A stretch of 64,000 nt of DNA from Nilaparvata lugens. Lineage: Eukaryota; Arthropoda; Insecta; Hemiptera; Delphacidae. Position 1 is the first letter of the stretch; each line of letters opens with the position of its first letter. Below, piece by piece: positions 46,985 through 57,125 of this stretch. The notes under the pieces are model-generated. The model worked only from the letters and a program-made list of their open reading frames with translations, searched no databases and was not told the DNA's origin. Where the stretch lies: positions 29,066,890 to 29,130,889 of the forward strand of contig NC_052509.1 of the NCBI RefSeq assembly GCF_014356525.2, read 5' to 3'. Made by a program: the position numbers and the translations under genes.

Positions 46985-48223
46985 TTACCGAACTTCTTTC
47001 ACCATGCACGTCAGAGGTGTGTACTTCATCACACGATCGCTAATTAAAACGCAATAGGCGGGAGTATTTGCAGGTACTGCACTATTAAATTCCATTTCAA
47101 TACGAACATCTGTCGATGATTTCAAATGACTTGCTTGGTGTGAACAGTCCACAACAACCAGCGGTGTTGGATCACAAAACGTTTTAAAGTCAATTTCTGT
47201 TCCGAGTTTGCTATTGATTGAATGATTATAATACAAGGGCGCGAAATCCAAAAACATCCAGTATAATAGTTCCTTTTTACCTAGCAGATTTCCATATGAA
47301 TAATACTCACTGTTCAAATATACTTTAACATTGTAAATACCACAGCTATCGAAATTAGATATTGATTTTTTAATTTTATTCTTACGATCGGTTTGAAATG
47401 CAATTATAACATATTTTGGACTATCAAAAATCGATGTGGTGCTGACTGCCCAAGAATGGTTAAGTGAATTTTGCAAATTTGGTAATTAACAAATTTCCCA
47501 ATGGCGGAAACCTAATTTCAGTGGAGTGTCAGCATCAAGCAGTCTCAAAAATTTCAGTCTTACGTGATCTTCTAAAGTTATGTAGGGCATTCTCCATTGC
47601 AGTTTTGTAATTTTCACACTAATGCTTGTTCCAGTTGCGGACTCAACACAATTTAGGTCTGTCAGTGACCTCAATAAGACGAGTTCCTGTTTCAAATTTG
47701 AAATTATTCTTTGAAAATCTTCAAAAAACAGGAGGATTAATTTCAGTGGTACACAGAAAGTGAATTCATTATCTGTTAGCTCATATCCTGCTCTGTCAAA
47801 ACCAGCCAAGTGATATGTGTTCTTATTGAGCGTATTCTTCACTAGAATAGCTTTAATTGTGGATGTTAATCCAATCAATCTTGATTTAGAAATTCGCTGA
47901 CCTGCTGATTCATATCGTATTTCATCAAAAAGGTTGCCGATTACGTTATTGCTTAATTTATAGTCTGCAGCAACTGGTGGATCAGCCAGCTCTGTTCCCG
48001 GTTTTGTACAGTTAACTGTTCCCTCAGTAAATATAAATGATTTGCAAGGTAAAGAATAGACATCTAAAGAATTTATGCCAATACGTGCCTCATCAGAGTT
48101 TTTTATTTCCTGTCCCGAATAAACTGTATGAGTGTGAAATTGGAATTTGGTTATATCATTATAAAACTGAAGGTCTGTCTCCATGTCCAGAATTTCACTA
48201 ATTGCAGCTCTTCCTCCTAACAT
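46985..48223 (-). pseudogene. Polinton major capsid (hexon-like) protein, frameshifted
   Basis: Two frames form one gene: 48,223-47,486 and 47,476-46,985, with a frameshift near 47,480. The N-terminal part has SEILDMETDLQFYND, a strand-rich NSDEARIGINSLDVYSLPC segment and, farther on, KLQWRMPYITLEDHVRLKFL. The C-terminal part ends with MEFNSAVPANTPAYCVLIS. This protein is the standard large structural gene of arthropod Polintons, taken as the double-jelly-roll major capsid protein. Total length about 410 aa. The jelly-roll assignment rests on family knowledge, not visible motifs. Confidence 0.75.
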
Positions 48224-48383
48224 TCCGCCAATCAACTATAAAACCTAACTTTTCTAATATTCTCGCACTTTTAGCTGACAAAGCACGTTTGTTTTTAGGT
48301 GTTGACGCTCTCACGTTTGTCTCTCTAATGACATTGTGTGTACACATCTTATTTGAATGTGGATCAAAAACAAGATAACCCAT
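48198..48383 (-). CDS. Small basic protein ahead of the capsid gene, 61 aa
   Basis: ATG at 48,381-48,383. It contains KNKRALSAKSARILEKLGFI, a helix-LGF segment that I associate with a short protein or N-terminal peptide preceding the capsid frame in insect Polintons. It overlaps the capsid start by about 25 bases in another frame, so it may be either a separate gene or the capsid N-terminus after a frameshift. Confidence 0.5.
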   Translation of the reverse strand: MGYLVFDPHSNKMCTHNVIRETNVRASTPKNKRALSAKSARILEKLGFIVDWRNVRRKSCN

Positions 48384-48388
48384 TATGT

Positions 48389-49057
48389 TTACTTTTGTTT
48401 CTGCAACCTAATTGTAATTGTATCTCCACGGAAATCAATAAACAATCCGTTCTGGTCTGTTACCTTTATATTAATAGTTTGAATTCGATGCGTATTCAAA
48501 GGTACATAAATAATCAGTGATGGTACTTCGTTTATTAAATAGCCGCTAGGAACCTTTGGCAAAAATTCGTAGATTATATGTTTTTGTCTTCCGTCAGAGT
48601 AACTACCACATGCTAAATTACACTCGAGTACAATACTACCAATGCTTGTTATGTTAACCAAATGCTGGGAATAATGCCATTTATTTGGTTGCAAAACAAC
48701 ATTATCAAAACCAAGTATCTTACCAATTAAATCAGTATGTGTTAAATCAATAGCTTTATCAGAATGAAATTCAATCTTCATAGTATTTGCGTTTGCACAT
48801 ATAATAAGTTTATTCTTCTTCTTCTCATCAATATTCAATTTATTCTTTAAAGATTTTATAATATCCTCAACTTCATATGCACCCGTATCCAGCTCAATTA
48901 ATCTATCACCATATTTGAAGCTGGAATTTTTTCCTTTGTTAACGTTTGCAATACTATTGTAACTACAAAAATTAATCAATCCAATTTCCCATTCACGATT
49001 TTTATCCAATTTTAAAATTTCTTGTAAATGTTTGTAGAGGTTACTTGTGTTAGATCT
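48389..49057 (-). CDS. Polinton minor capsid (penton-like) protein
   Basis: Uninterrupted frame from a TGA at 49,058-49,060 to the stop at 48,389; no ATG at its start, so the initiator is lost or mutated. Landmarks in order: LDKNREWEIGLINFCSYNSI, YGDRLIELDTGAYEVEDI, LIGKILGFDN, a central Cys segment LECNLACGSYSDG, and FRGDTITIRL near the end. This is the conserved single-jelly-roll minor capsid/penton homologue of insect Polintons, about 210 aa. It lies between the protease and the major capsid gene, as expected. Confidence 0.75.
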   Translation of the reverse strand, partial: RSNTSNLYKHLQEILKLDKNREWEIGLINFCSYNSIANVNKGKNSSFKYGDRLIELDTGAYEVEDIIKSLKNKLNIDEKKKNKLIICANANTMKIEFHSDKAIDLTHTDLIGKILGFDNVVLQPNKWHYSQHLVNITSIGSIVLECNLACGSYSDGRQKHIIYEFLPKVPSGYLINEVPSLIIYVPLNTHRIQTINIKVTDQNGLFIDFRGDTITIRLQKQK

Positions 49058-49114
49058 TCATGTGATAACAACCATCTTGTAATATGTGTGTGTGTGTTCA
49101 CCACAAACACTCAA

Positions 49115-49472
49115 TTACAACTGATTTGCAAGAAACAATAACGTAAGATGACCACAAAAATCACTATTTAATGGTTGCATATGCTTTACATTATAAAATA
49201 TATTTACTCCAATCTCTTTTTTACAATATTTGTCCAATTCGTATGGCGGTTGTAAATTTCCAATTGGATCAAAATACCAAACATTAGACTTTTTTATATT
49301 CAACCCAATGTGTGCCATCCTTGGTTTCCCTCGCTAAATTCACAATGGCATTCTCGTTTTTTAGAATTTTTTTGGGTAATGCATCTAGCATATATATACC
49401 TCTCAGCCAAATCTGTAATAATTTTGACCAATCAATCAAATCATAATCACTTAATTCTCCTTCAATATTCAT
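49115..49472 (-). pseudogene. Adenain-like cysteine protease, one frameshift
   Basis: ATG at 49,470-49,472. The catalytic His is in DGTHWVEY near 49,300. After a frameshift at about 49,290-49,310 come the Asp/Asn motif WYFDPIGNLQPP, then the Gln of the oxyanion hole and the catalytic Cys in MQPLNSDFCGHLTLLF. This His-Asp-Gln-Cys order is that of the adenovirus maturation protease family (C5), which processes capsid precursors. The ATG overlaps the stop of the PLA2 gene as ATGA. Only the frameshift separates it from an intact protease. Confidence 0.8.
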
Positions 49473-50167
49473 GTCTTCTTCTTCTTCTTCGTCTTCCTAC
49501 TCTTCTTTGTTGTTCTATGTTTCTTAACTTGTTTTTGGGGGAATAAACTCACTCCATATGATGATGGTGGTGATGGTAAAGAGGGTGGGATTAAAACTCT
49601 CCCCCCACTAGTTATTTGAGGAAAATGCTTAAAAAAATACCCTTTTCCTGCAATATGCTTTTTCAACTGAGCTATAGCTTTGCGTCTAATATCATTACTA
49701 TAACTTCTCCCCTCATTCTTCCTCTTCTTCTTCTTTCTCAAAGACCCACCAAACGCTGCTTTAGCTTTCATGACGTTTGTAACAAGATAGCTAAGTGCTT
49801 TCTCGGCAAGGGGTGTTTGTGAATTCTTGAATATGTCCCATGCTGCATTCGCTAGAGCCCTGTCAGCTATTGCTTGAGTTTTATTATCGCTATTTTGTGT
49901 ATACGCTATATCATGTACCTTACAGGCTATATCTGATGAATTTATACCTTTATCACCTCTCTTTAACCTTTCATTGACCTTTGTGCCCGGGCCACACCAC
50001 TGATAGCCAGGAATGTGAATTTCATCTTGCTGATTGTCAATTAGCTTATTTAGAATAGTTGATGTGACATTACCTGCCAAACTTGACACACCCTTAAAAA
50101 CTTTTGCCGCTGAACTCAAGATTCCTCTACCTCGTTTCCTCAAACTATGCTTTCTCTTACATACCAT
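49469..50167 (-). CDS. Capsid-associated protein with parvovirus-type phospholipase A2 domain, 232 aa
   Basis: ATG at 50,165-50,167. A very basic N-terminus (KRKHSLRKRGRG) is followed by an Ala/Val/Ser amphipathic segment and then a PLA2 domain at residues about 50-110. The calcium loop is YQWCGPGT and the catalytic helix SDIACKVHDIAYT holds the His-Asp pair. The C-terminal third is basic, ending in a Lys-run nuclear-signal-like tail with a Pro-rich LIPPSLPSPP. In parvoviruses this domain opens endosomal membranes; adintovirus homologues are thought to act likewise. Frame intact. First gene of the leftward block. Confidence 0.85.
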   Translation of the reverse strand: MVCKRKHSLRKRGRGILSSAAKVFKGVSSLAGNVTSTILNKLIDNQQDEIHIPGYQWCGPGTKVNERLKRGDKGINSSDIACKVHDIAYTQNSDNKTQAIADRALANAAWDIFKNSQTPLAEKALSYLVTNVMKAKAAFGGSLRKKKKRKNEGRSYSNDIRRKAIAQLKKHIAGKGYFFKHFPQITSGGRVLIPPSLPSPPSSYGVSLFPQKQVKKHRTTKKSRKTKKKKKT

Positions 50168-50558
50168 TTTCTTACCTTTCAACTCAATGGTTGAACATAA
50201 ACTGAGGTTAATTATTTAATTAATCATTACACCAACTTAATCAAAAGAAAATTGAATTGGTTCAATTTTCAATCGAGTTGGAAATGAATTCACACCATGT
50301 ATCAGATTGCTATGTGCTTATAACATTGTTCGAATGATAAGAATATTATTTCAAATAACAAATCTGAAAAGGTGAATGCAATTTGAAAGGGGGGAAAAGA
50401 TGTCATCGCGCCCACCCATATCTGTAGGAACACGTGCCAAAACATGTGGGAGGGAGCGATGCATCAACTCACCGAAGCCACTTGGCTGTATGTGTGTGTG
50501 TGTCTGTGTGTGTGTGTAGTAGTAAATACGTTTGCCTCTATGCATGCTCGCAACAAAC
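50168..50558. promoter_or_regulatory. Intergenic start region between divergent blocks
   Basis: Holds the presumed start of the leftward structural transcript and a (TG)n microsatellite at 50,490-50,520. I see no clear TATA box on the minus strand; taattatttaattaatc near 50,205-50,225 is AT-rich but unspecific. Confidence 0.4.
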
Positions 50559-50595
50559 TATAAAAGGGGAGCTCAGCTTCTTTACTTATCATTCA
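50559..50595 (+). promoter_or_regulatory. TATA box and initiator for the rightward block
   Basis: TATAAAAGG at 50,559-50,567 and TCATTC with its A at 50,591, 32 bases downstream of the TATA start, the spacing expected of a strong RNA polymerase II core promoter. It faces the polymerase gene. Confidence 0.7.
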
Positions 50596-50680
50596 CAACA
50601 GAGTGTAAGCAGGTGAAAGGTGAACCATTCTTCTTCTTCTGTGTTTCTACTATTCATTGTGAACTTATCAACAATAACAG

Positions 50681-51229
50681 GTAAGAATTGAAAACAATTT
50701 TTTATCAAATATGTATACAATTTATTCACTACTAATACTACTTTCACACATACATCTATACAATTCGTAACACATAAGTCGATGAATTGTATAGATAGAG
50801 AAATTGTTAATGCTTAACAATTTTTATATCGGTCCAATTCCCCGACTTATGTGATACTATCATTACCAAATTTTTACAACTTTTATTAAATTGTTCTATT
50901 TTTTCCGTGGTAATGCAGGAAGCAAATCGTTGTGGTAAATATACCTCACACACAGATTTGCTTGGTGCATTGCTAATTTTTAAAATAACTCGTCGCCCAT
51001 GTTTATTCGTATGCTCCCTCGCGCTGATAATGGGGTAGGGAGCATCCTCCTTTTACTCTCTCAGCGGCACCCAGGGTTTGTCTACAGGCTGATTGATGAG
51101 TTGGACAAAGTCCAACTCAACCTTCTCCGCCCCCTGCACCTCCTTCATCGGCGGGACAAGTGACGAGCCGTGCTCCATTCCAGCTTGTTTCTGTTGAAAA
51201 ATATTTGATTAGTGTCTTATTTGTTTCAG
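50681..51229 (+). other. Candidate intron in the rightward transcript leader
   Basis: A 5' splice site CAG|GTAAGA lies at 50,681, 90 bases after the initiator. Candidate 3' sites are ttgtttcag at 51,229 and gtaatgcag at 50,917. A second donor-like CAAA|GTGAGTAA is at 51,300. A spliced, non-coding first exon before pPolB would fit, but no transcript evidence is available. Confidence 0.5.
50754..51190 (+). other. Cluster of perfect hairpins with pseudoknot geometry
   Basis: Stem 1: ATCTATACAATTC (50,754-50,766) with GAATTGTATAGAT (50,784-50,796). Its loop holds CACATAAGTCG (50,771-50,781), which is perfectly complementary to CGACTTATGTG (50,843-50,853). Between them AAATTGTTAA pairs with TTAACAATTT (50,801-50,823). 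Further right ATGCTCCCT/AGGGAGCAT (51,011-51,045), GAGTTGGAC/GTCCAACTC (51,098-51,118) and CCGCC/GGCGG (51,127-51,154). It could be a replication, regulatory or RNA-processing structure of the element. Confidence 0.7.
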
Positions 51230-51299
51230 ATTATCATCAAATCAGATTCGTCAAATCATACTAGAGAACTTGATCAATGATTCACTACACAATCTCAAA

Positions 51300-51858
51300 G
51301 TGAGTAATAATTTATACATGATCGATTACTTTAAACAATAATATCTTGTAGCTCCATCTCTAACCAGTTCAAATAATTTATGCATGAGCGATTACTTTAA
51401 ACAATAATATCTTGTAATTCAATTTCAAATCAGTTCAAATAATATTTACTTGCTATCAAATAATTGATGCATGATCGATTACTTTAAACAATAATATCTT
51501 GTAATTCCATCTCTAACCTGTTCAAATAATATTTCCTTGCTATCAAATAATTTATGCTTGATCAATTACTTTAAACAATAATATGTCGTAATTCCATCTC
51601 TAACCAGTTCAAATAATATTTCCTTGCTATCAAATAATTTATGCATGATCGATTACTTTAAACACTAATATCTCATAATTCAATTTCTAATCAGTTCAAA
51701 TAATATTTCCTTGCTAACAAATAATTTATGCATGAGCGATTACTTTAAACAATAATATCTTGTGATTCCATCTCTAACCAGTTCAAATAATATTTCCTTG
51801 CTATCAAATAATTTATGCATGATCGATTACTTTAAACACTAATATCTTGTAATTCCGC
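51300..51858. repeat. 87-bp iterons, seven copies
   Basis: The segment gattactttaaacaataata recurs at 51,324, 51,390, 51,477, 51,564, 51,651, 51,738 and 51,825. The last five intervals are exactly 87 bp and the first is 66. The unit also contains atttatgcatgatcgatta and gttcaaataatatttccttg. The last copy is fused to the start of the polymerase frame. Candidate enhancer, origin or packaging iterons. Confidence 0.9.
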
Positions 51859-54800
51859 CCTCGTATAACCATTGAGGATGCCAAGGAAATTAGCATCGAG
51901 AATGTGCTCGAGAGATCGAAACAACACATTTTCGACATAATTAGAGAGCACGTGGCACGGCATGATGGCAATGTAAAATGGTTCATCGTCTTGAATGTTT
52001 TGTTGTATAAATTAGTGGTGATGGATGATGAGGTTAGCGAGACTGTCTCATCTCTCATAAATCTTCATAGTTACTCCAACATAGCACTAAACGTGCTTGA
52101 GTATTATGAAGATTTTAATGATCATTTCATGTTGGCCATAAGAAAAATCCTGTCATCTTTTGACAACTTTGTTTGACATGGCAGCGGTTGAGTTTTGAAG
52201 AAAACTGAGTCACTGGATGTGAATGTGATTGAATTAAATCCAATATTCACATCCAGTTCCATTCAAACACCGCAGTTTCTTGAGAACAAAAATCTCATTA
52301 TAAATGTCAAAAATCTGTGTGACAAAAAATGCTTTTTATGGTCAGTCCTCACATATTTCCATCAGAAATCAAGGAACTCAGACTTGACTGTAAAGTATTT
52401 AAGCAAGTTTGCTCACACACTTAATACGCGAGGTGTAAATTTTCTGGTGACGACACGCGATATTGAGAAATTTGAAATACTGAATCCAGATATTGCAATT
52501 CACGTCATCGTGTATGACAACAAAAAGTTCTTTCCCTACCGCACAAGCATTTTCTGCACTCGTATGCACCAAATTAATCTTTTAATGCAGAAAGCCGATG
52601 CAGGAAAAACGCATTTTTGTTTAATTAATACCGCGAACAGGAAAAACAGATTATTGCATCTTCTCTCTCACCTTTCAAAACATGATGGTCAAATACACAT
52701 TTTTAATTCCAGTTTTCATAGATTTACATCGACCAAATCTAAAAATTATGATGACAAAGCAAATTTGATGAAACATGAACAGCTTTGTTCCAAGTTTGGA
52801 TTGCAGCATGTTTCATATCCTAAATGAGGAGACACAATTAAATTTAAGAAACTGGCGCCACGTTGAAGAGAAAGTATACCATTTATGCGGATATAGAAAC
52901 TTATGTTGTTAATATCGATAATAATGATGATGATGATGAATCCGAATCGGATGAAATCACTCATAGCTATACAAAGAAAACAGCGCGGCATATTCCCTGT
53001 GGGTATTGTTTTGTTGTTATCGATGTGAACGGGGAAATCGCTTACGGACCTGTACTCCATAGATCGAGTAGTTTAGAGGAAGAAATCATGGAGAAATTTC
53101 TTCAGGAAATTACAGATCTTGGCGACATTTTGCATGAGGATATGAAACGAGAAATTCCGATGCAACATTTATGTGAAAGTCGAGAGCGCAAATTTCAAAA
53201 TTCGGTAAAATTAAATTTTTAGATTCCTACAAGTTTATAAGCGAATCCTTGGAAGTATTGGTGCGTAATTTGGTAGAAAGTACAGACATGGAAAAGAAGT
53301 TTGAACATTTATTTTCAGTGTTTCATGACCCGCAATGCGAACACAGACAAATCTTGTTGAAAAAAGGAATATATCCTTACTCATACATGGGTTGTCCTGA
53401 AAAATTTGTGGAAACATCACTTCCTCCCATCGAATGTTTTTCATTATGATTTAACTGATGCACCTCTGTCTCGCGAAGAATATGAGCACGCGCAAAGAGT
53501 GTTCTCGACATTAAAGCTGAAATGCTTGGTGAATATCACGATTTCTATTTATGTTTGGATGTGATGCTATTAGCGGAAGTTTTTGAATCTATGAGGTCTA
53601 CGCTTTTTAGCTCTTATGGCCTTGATGTCACTCATTTTGTTTCCCTCGCACACTTTACCTGGAATTGCATGTTGATGCACACTAAAGTTGAACTAGAGTT
53701 GATTACACATCCTGACATGCATCTCATGTTTGAGCCGGTGATGAGGGGCGGGGTCTCATTTATTGGTAAATGTTATTCTGAGGCGAATAACAAACATCTA
53801 CCTGAGACATACGACCCCTCAAAACCGAGAAATTATCTTCTTTATATCGATGCAAACAGTTTATACTCGGAAGCAATGAGTCAAAACTGACCTGTTGGAA
53901 ATTTCAAATTCCTCACAGAGGAAGAAATTTCCAAGCTTGATTTTGCGAATTTGGACAGCAATTCAGAAACTGGATATGTAATAGAATGCGATCTCAAGTA
54001 TCCGAAAGAGTTACATGATAAGCATGCCAGTTCCCCACTCGCGCCTCCCCACCAAACACCTCCACACGAATTGCTGTCAAACTATCAAACAAATGAGAAC
54101 GGTCAAACTGGAACCAGAAAGCTCATGAACACACTTTTTGACCGTGAAAAGTACATTGTCCACTATCTCAATTTAAAACTCTACCTTCAGCTTGGTTTGC
54201 AATCAATGAAAGTACATCGCGTAATTAGCTTTTCCCAATCTCCCTGGCTGAAAAGCTACATCAACTTCAATATCCGCAATAGACAGAATGCAAAAAATAA
54301 ATTTGAAATATCCTTCTTTAAGGCCTGTTGCAAACTTATCTTTGGGAAGACTATTCAATCAGTTCGCAAGCATATCAATGTTAAAATTATCATGGATGAA
54401 AAATGGTTCGATAAGTACATTTCAAATCTGTTATGCAAACGCTGGCAAATAATTAGTCCAAACGTGATCGCGGTTTTCTCTCGTAAGTTGGAACTAAAAA
54501 TGAACAAGCCTGTCTATTCCGGGTTTTCCGTACTGGAGTTGAGTAAATTCCATATGTACGATTTTTTCTATTGTAAATTACAAAAAATTATACCGTGGGA
54601 TCGCGTAGAACTCTGTATGACCGATACCAATAGTTTTCTTTCAAATGTAAAAGTGGAGGACGTGTATCAGTTGATTAAAGAAAATTTGAACCTTTTCGAC
54701 ACTAATAACTACCCTCCTTACCACCCCTGCTTTTCCATGGAGAGAAATAAAGTTGTAGGAAAGTTCAAGGATGAGACAGCCTCAAAACCCGTCCATAAAT

Positions 54801-55017
54801 TTATAGGGCTTCGATCTAAACTTTACTCGTATTTAGTATGTAATGAGAATGAAGAACCTGTAAATAAATGTGTAGCAAAGGGTGTACAGACCGGAGTGAA
54901 ATGTAGAAAACTTATGATGAGTCCTTAAATGAGTCCTTATGATGATAAGAGATATATTGCAGAGAACGGTGTGGACACTTTGCCTTTTGGACATTATAGA
55001 GTGCCAACAACGCTCTG
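51858..55017 (+). pseudogene. Protein-primed family B DNA polymerase (pPolB), broken
   Basis: Pieces in order: N-terminal domain (51,858-52,173), Cys/Trp segment (52,195-52,827), exonuclease motif I YADIETY (52,863 onward), Exo III-like YLCLDVMLLAEVFE (53,540), motif A LLYIDANSLYSEAM (53,850), motif B region FFKACCKLIFGKT (54,310), motif C CMTDTNSF (54,615) and a C-terminal PYDDKRYIAENGVDTLPFGH (54,940). Breaks: TGA at 52,174, 52,189 and 53,888, frameshifts near 52,830-52,860 and 53,220, and a deletion before 54,930. Motif C has DTN where the family has DTD, so a metal-binding Asp is lost. Would replicate the element's genome with a protein primer; clearly inactive. Confidence 0.85.
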
Positions 55018-55105
55018 AACTGATTGCTCCTGCGATGATCATGCATCACCACTAATTTTGATTTTGTGTTGTAAATATGAATATTATTAGATCTAAGATA
55101 GCATA

Positions 55106-56029
55106 AGAACTTCATAGTGTACCATGTGTCAACTATCCCACTCGCAAATATGAGTTGAAAAGTGAAAAAGACTTGCTTCAAGCCGATCTCATTGAGATGA
55201 GCAGTTTATCACGTTTTAATAAAGGTTATAGGTATATCTTAGCTGTTATTAATCGTTTTTCAAAATTCGCATATTGTGTACCATTAAAAGACAAGTCAAG
55301 TCAATCTGTATTTGATGCACTCGAACCAATTATTTCTAAAAGTAGGGGAGTTAAGTTGTTTCAATCAGATCAGGGAACAGAATTCTTCAATTCAAAAGTT
55401 GAAGCGCTATTAGATAGATACAGTATTAAACATTACCATGTTTTTAGTGATAAGAAAGCTCCCATAGTTGAAACGTTTAATAGAATGATTAAAGCAAAAA
55501 TTTATAGATATTTAACTGAACGTGGAACAAAAAACTGGATATCGCAGCTAGACAGTTTGGTTCGTGATTATAATGCAACAATGCACACTTCAATTAGAAT
55601 GAAACCTGAAGATGTGAGGAAAAAAAATCGTAATCGTGTTTTAATGTCTTTGAATTCTGCATTCAATAGACGATATAATTGAAAAATTCAAAACCAAAAT
55701 TTAAGCTAGGAGATGTTGTACGAATCTCGAAGAAAAGGTTTTTTTTCGATAAATCTTATAACATAAATTGGAGCACAGAGTATTTTGTGATTCATTCTAT
55801 ATTCCCTTCTCAACCTGTAACATACAGCTTGCGAGATCTGAACGGAGAAGTAATTAGTGGTAGGTTTTATGGAGAAGAAATCAAAAAAACACAATTAAAC
55901 GAATCGGAGAGACAAGTATATCTGATTGAAAAAATATTAAAGCCTGACAAAAAAGGATTGCTTGTTAAGTGGATTGGATTTTCAACACCCAGTTATATTA
56001 GTAGAAGTCAACTATTAGATAAAAAATAA
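55106..56029 (+). pseudogene. Retrovirus-like integrase with chromodomain, one frameshift
   Basis: The core has its catalytic Asp in LLQADLIEMSS, the second Asp in LFQSDQGTEFF and the Glu in VETFNRMIKAKIYRYL (D,D35E type). It ends at 55,680, where a frameshift moves to an SH3-like FKLGDVVRIS segment. The last 35 residues (VYLIEKILKPDKKGLLVKWI) form a chromodomain that may steer insertion to chromatin marks. The N-terminal zinc domain seems missing: in-frame stops lie just upstream of 55,106. Inserts the Polinton into host DNA. Confidence 0.85.
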
Positions 56030-56415
56030 TCTATTGTAATATATTCCATTCAGTGTAAATGTCACAAAGATTTGGTGTGAATATAATACGTCTTAATCAA
56101 AAAATGCTTCTCAGTTTCATTTCAATCTGTAGTTTCATTTTCGTAATTTGCTTTAGAAAATCTTTCGCTAAGGCATAGATAAGGAGGAACAGATGCATTC
56201 TCGTAAAGAGGGTGCGGGAGAGAGAGGGAACGATATATTGAAGTGAGAAACTTCTATCAGTTTGCTAGTGACAGCGAGCACATGTCGGCCGCATTCCGAT
56301 GTCATAAGCCATACACACTCAGGCACCCATGAGGTGAGTGGCACACACCCTCCTTTGATAACTTACGAAAAATGATTAGTTCCTTTTCAGATCACATGCT
56401 GTACACGTGTCTTAC
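56030..56415 (+). other. Gap between integrase and ATPase
   Basis: 386 bp with gagagagaggg-like low complexity near 56,215 and no coding frame. A promoter for the ATPase could lie here, but no consensus TATA is evident. Confidence 0.4.
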
Positions 56416-57111
56416 ATGAGTAATATCCCGATAGTGAATTTCGACAATATTATAAGACAGAAAGAAATCCCAACATGGTGTAAAAATGTTGAATTGTTAC
56501 CTCATAATGCAAGGATCCTTATAATAGGTTCTTCAGGCGGTGGTAGGACCAATTTGCTATTCAATTTAATTTTTTCAAAGAATGGGTTGAGATTTAAAAC
56601 TATATACTTGCACACTAAGAGCGAGTATCAAGATAAGTACTTGTTCTTGAGAAAAGTCTTTTCAAAAATGAAGGATATTGAATTCCATATAAACAACAAT
56701 TCTGAATCTATACCACATACAAACAAAATATTAGAATATTCTTTAGTTATATTTGACGATTTGAAACTTAATCATGTACCTCGAATAAGAGAATATTTCA
56801 CTATGGGCCGACATCGTAATATTGACATGGCATATTTAATTCAGAGTTATAGAGCTACACAGAAACATTTCACTAGGGACAATGCAAATATGATTATAAT
56901 CTGCAAGATAGATTTATTGAGTCTTGAATTAATTCACAGAGATCATGTTGGAGGAGATATTTCTTATAAAGATTTCAGTAAACTTTGCCATAAAGTTTGG
57001 AATCGTGAAGCTCATAATTTTGTATTTATTATGACTGAGTGTGGAATTAATAGCGGCAAGTACCGTACCGAGATTCGCTCGATACGTTTCTTACCATTCA
57101 GTAGAGATTAA
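56416..57111 (+). CDS. A32-like genome-packaging ATPase, 231 aa
   Basis: ATG at 56,416-56,418. P-loop IIGSSGGGRTNLL at residues about 33-45, Walker B SLVIFDDL near residue 115, and a downstream sensor-like AYLIQSYRAT. FtsK/HerA-superfamily packaging ATPases of Polintons and large DNA viruses have this order and size. The P-loop Lys (GKT) is Arg here, which normally abolishes ATP hydrolysis, so the protein may be inactive although the frame is intact. Confidence 0.85.
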   Translation: MSNIPIVNFDNIIRQKEIPTWCKNVELLPHNARILIIGSSGGGRTNLLFNLIFSKNGLRFKTIYLHTKSEYQDKYLFLRKVFSKMKDIEFHINNNSESIPHTNKILEYSLVIFDDLKLNHVPRIREYFTMGRHRNIDMAYLIQSYRATQKHFTRDNANMIIICKIDLLSLELIHRDHVGGDISYKDFSKLCHKVWNREAHNFVFIMTECGINSGKYRTEIRSIRFLPFSRD

Positions 57112-57125
57112 TTCTTTGTACAGTC

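Noticed and set aside
51300..51858. CRISPR array
   Set aside because: Units are near-identical over their whole length with no unique spacers; eukaryotic transposon context.
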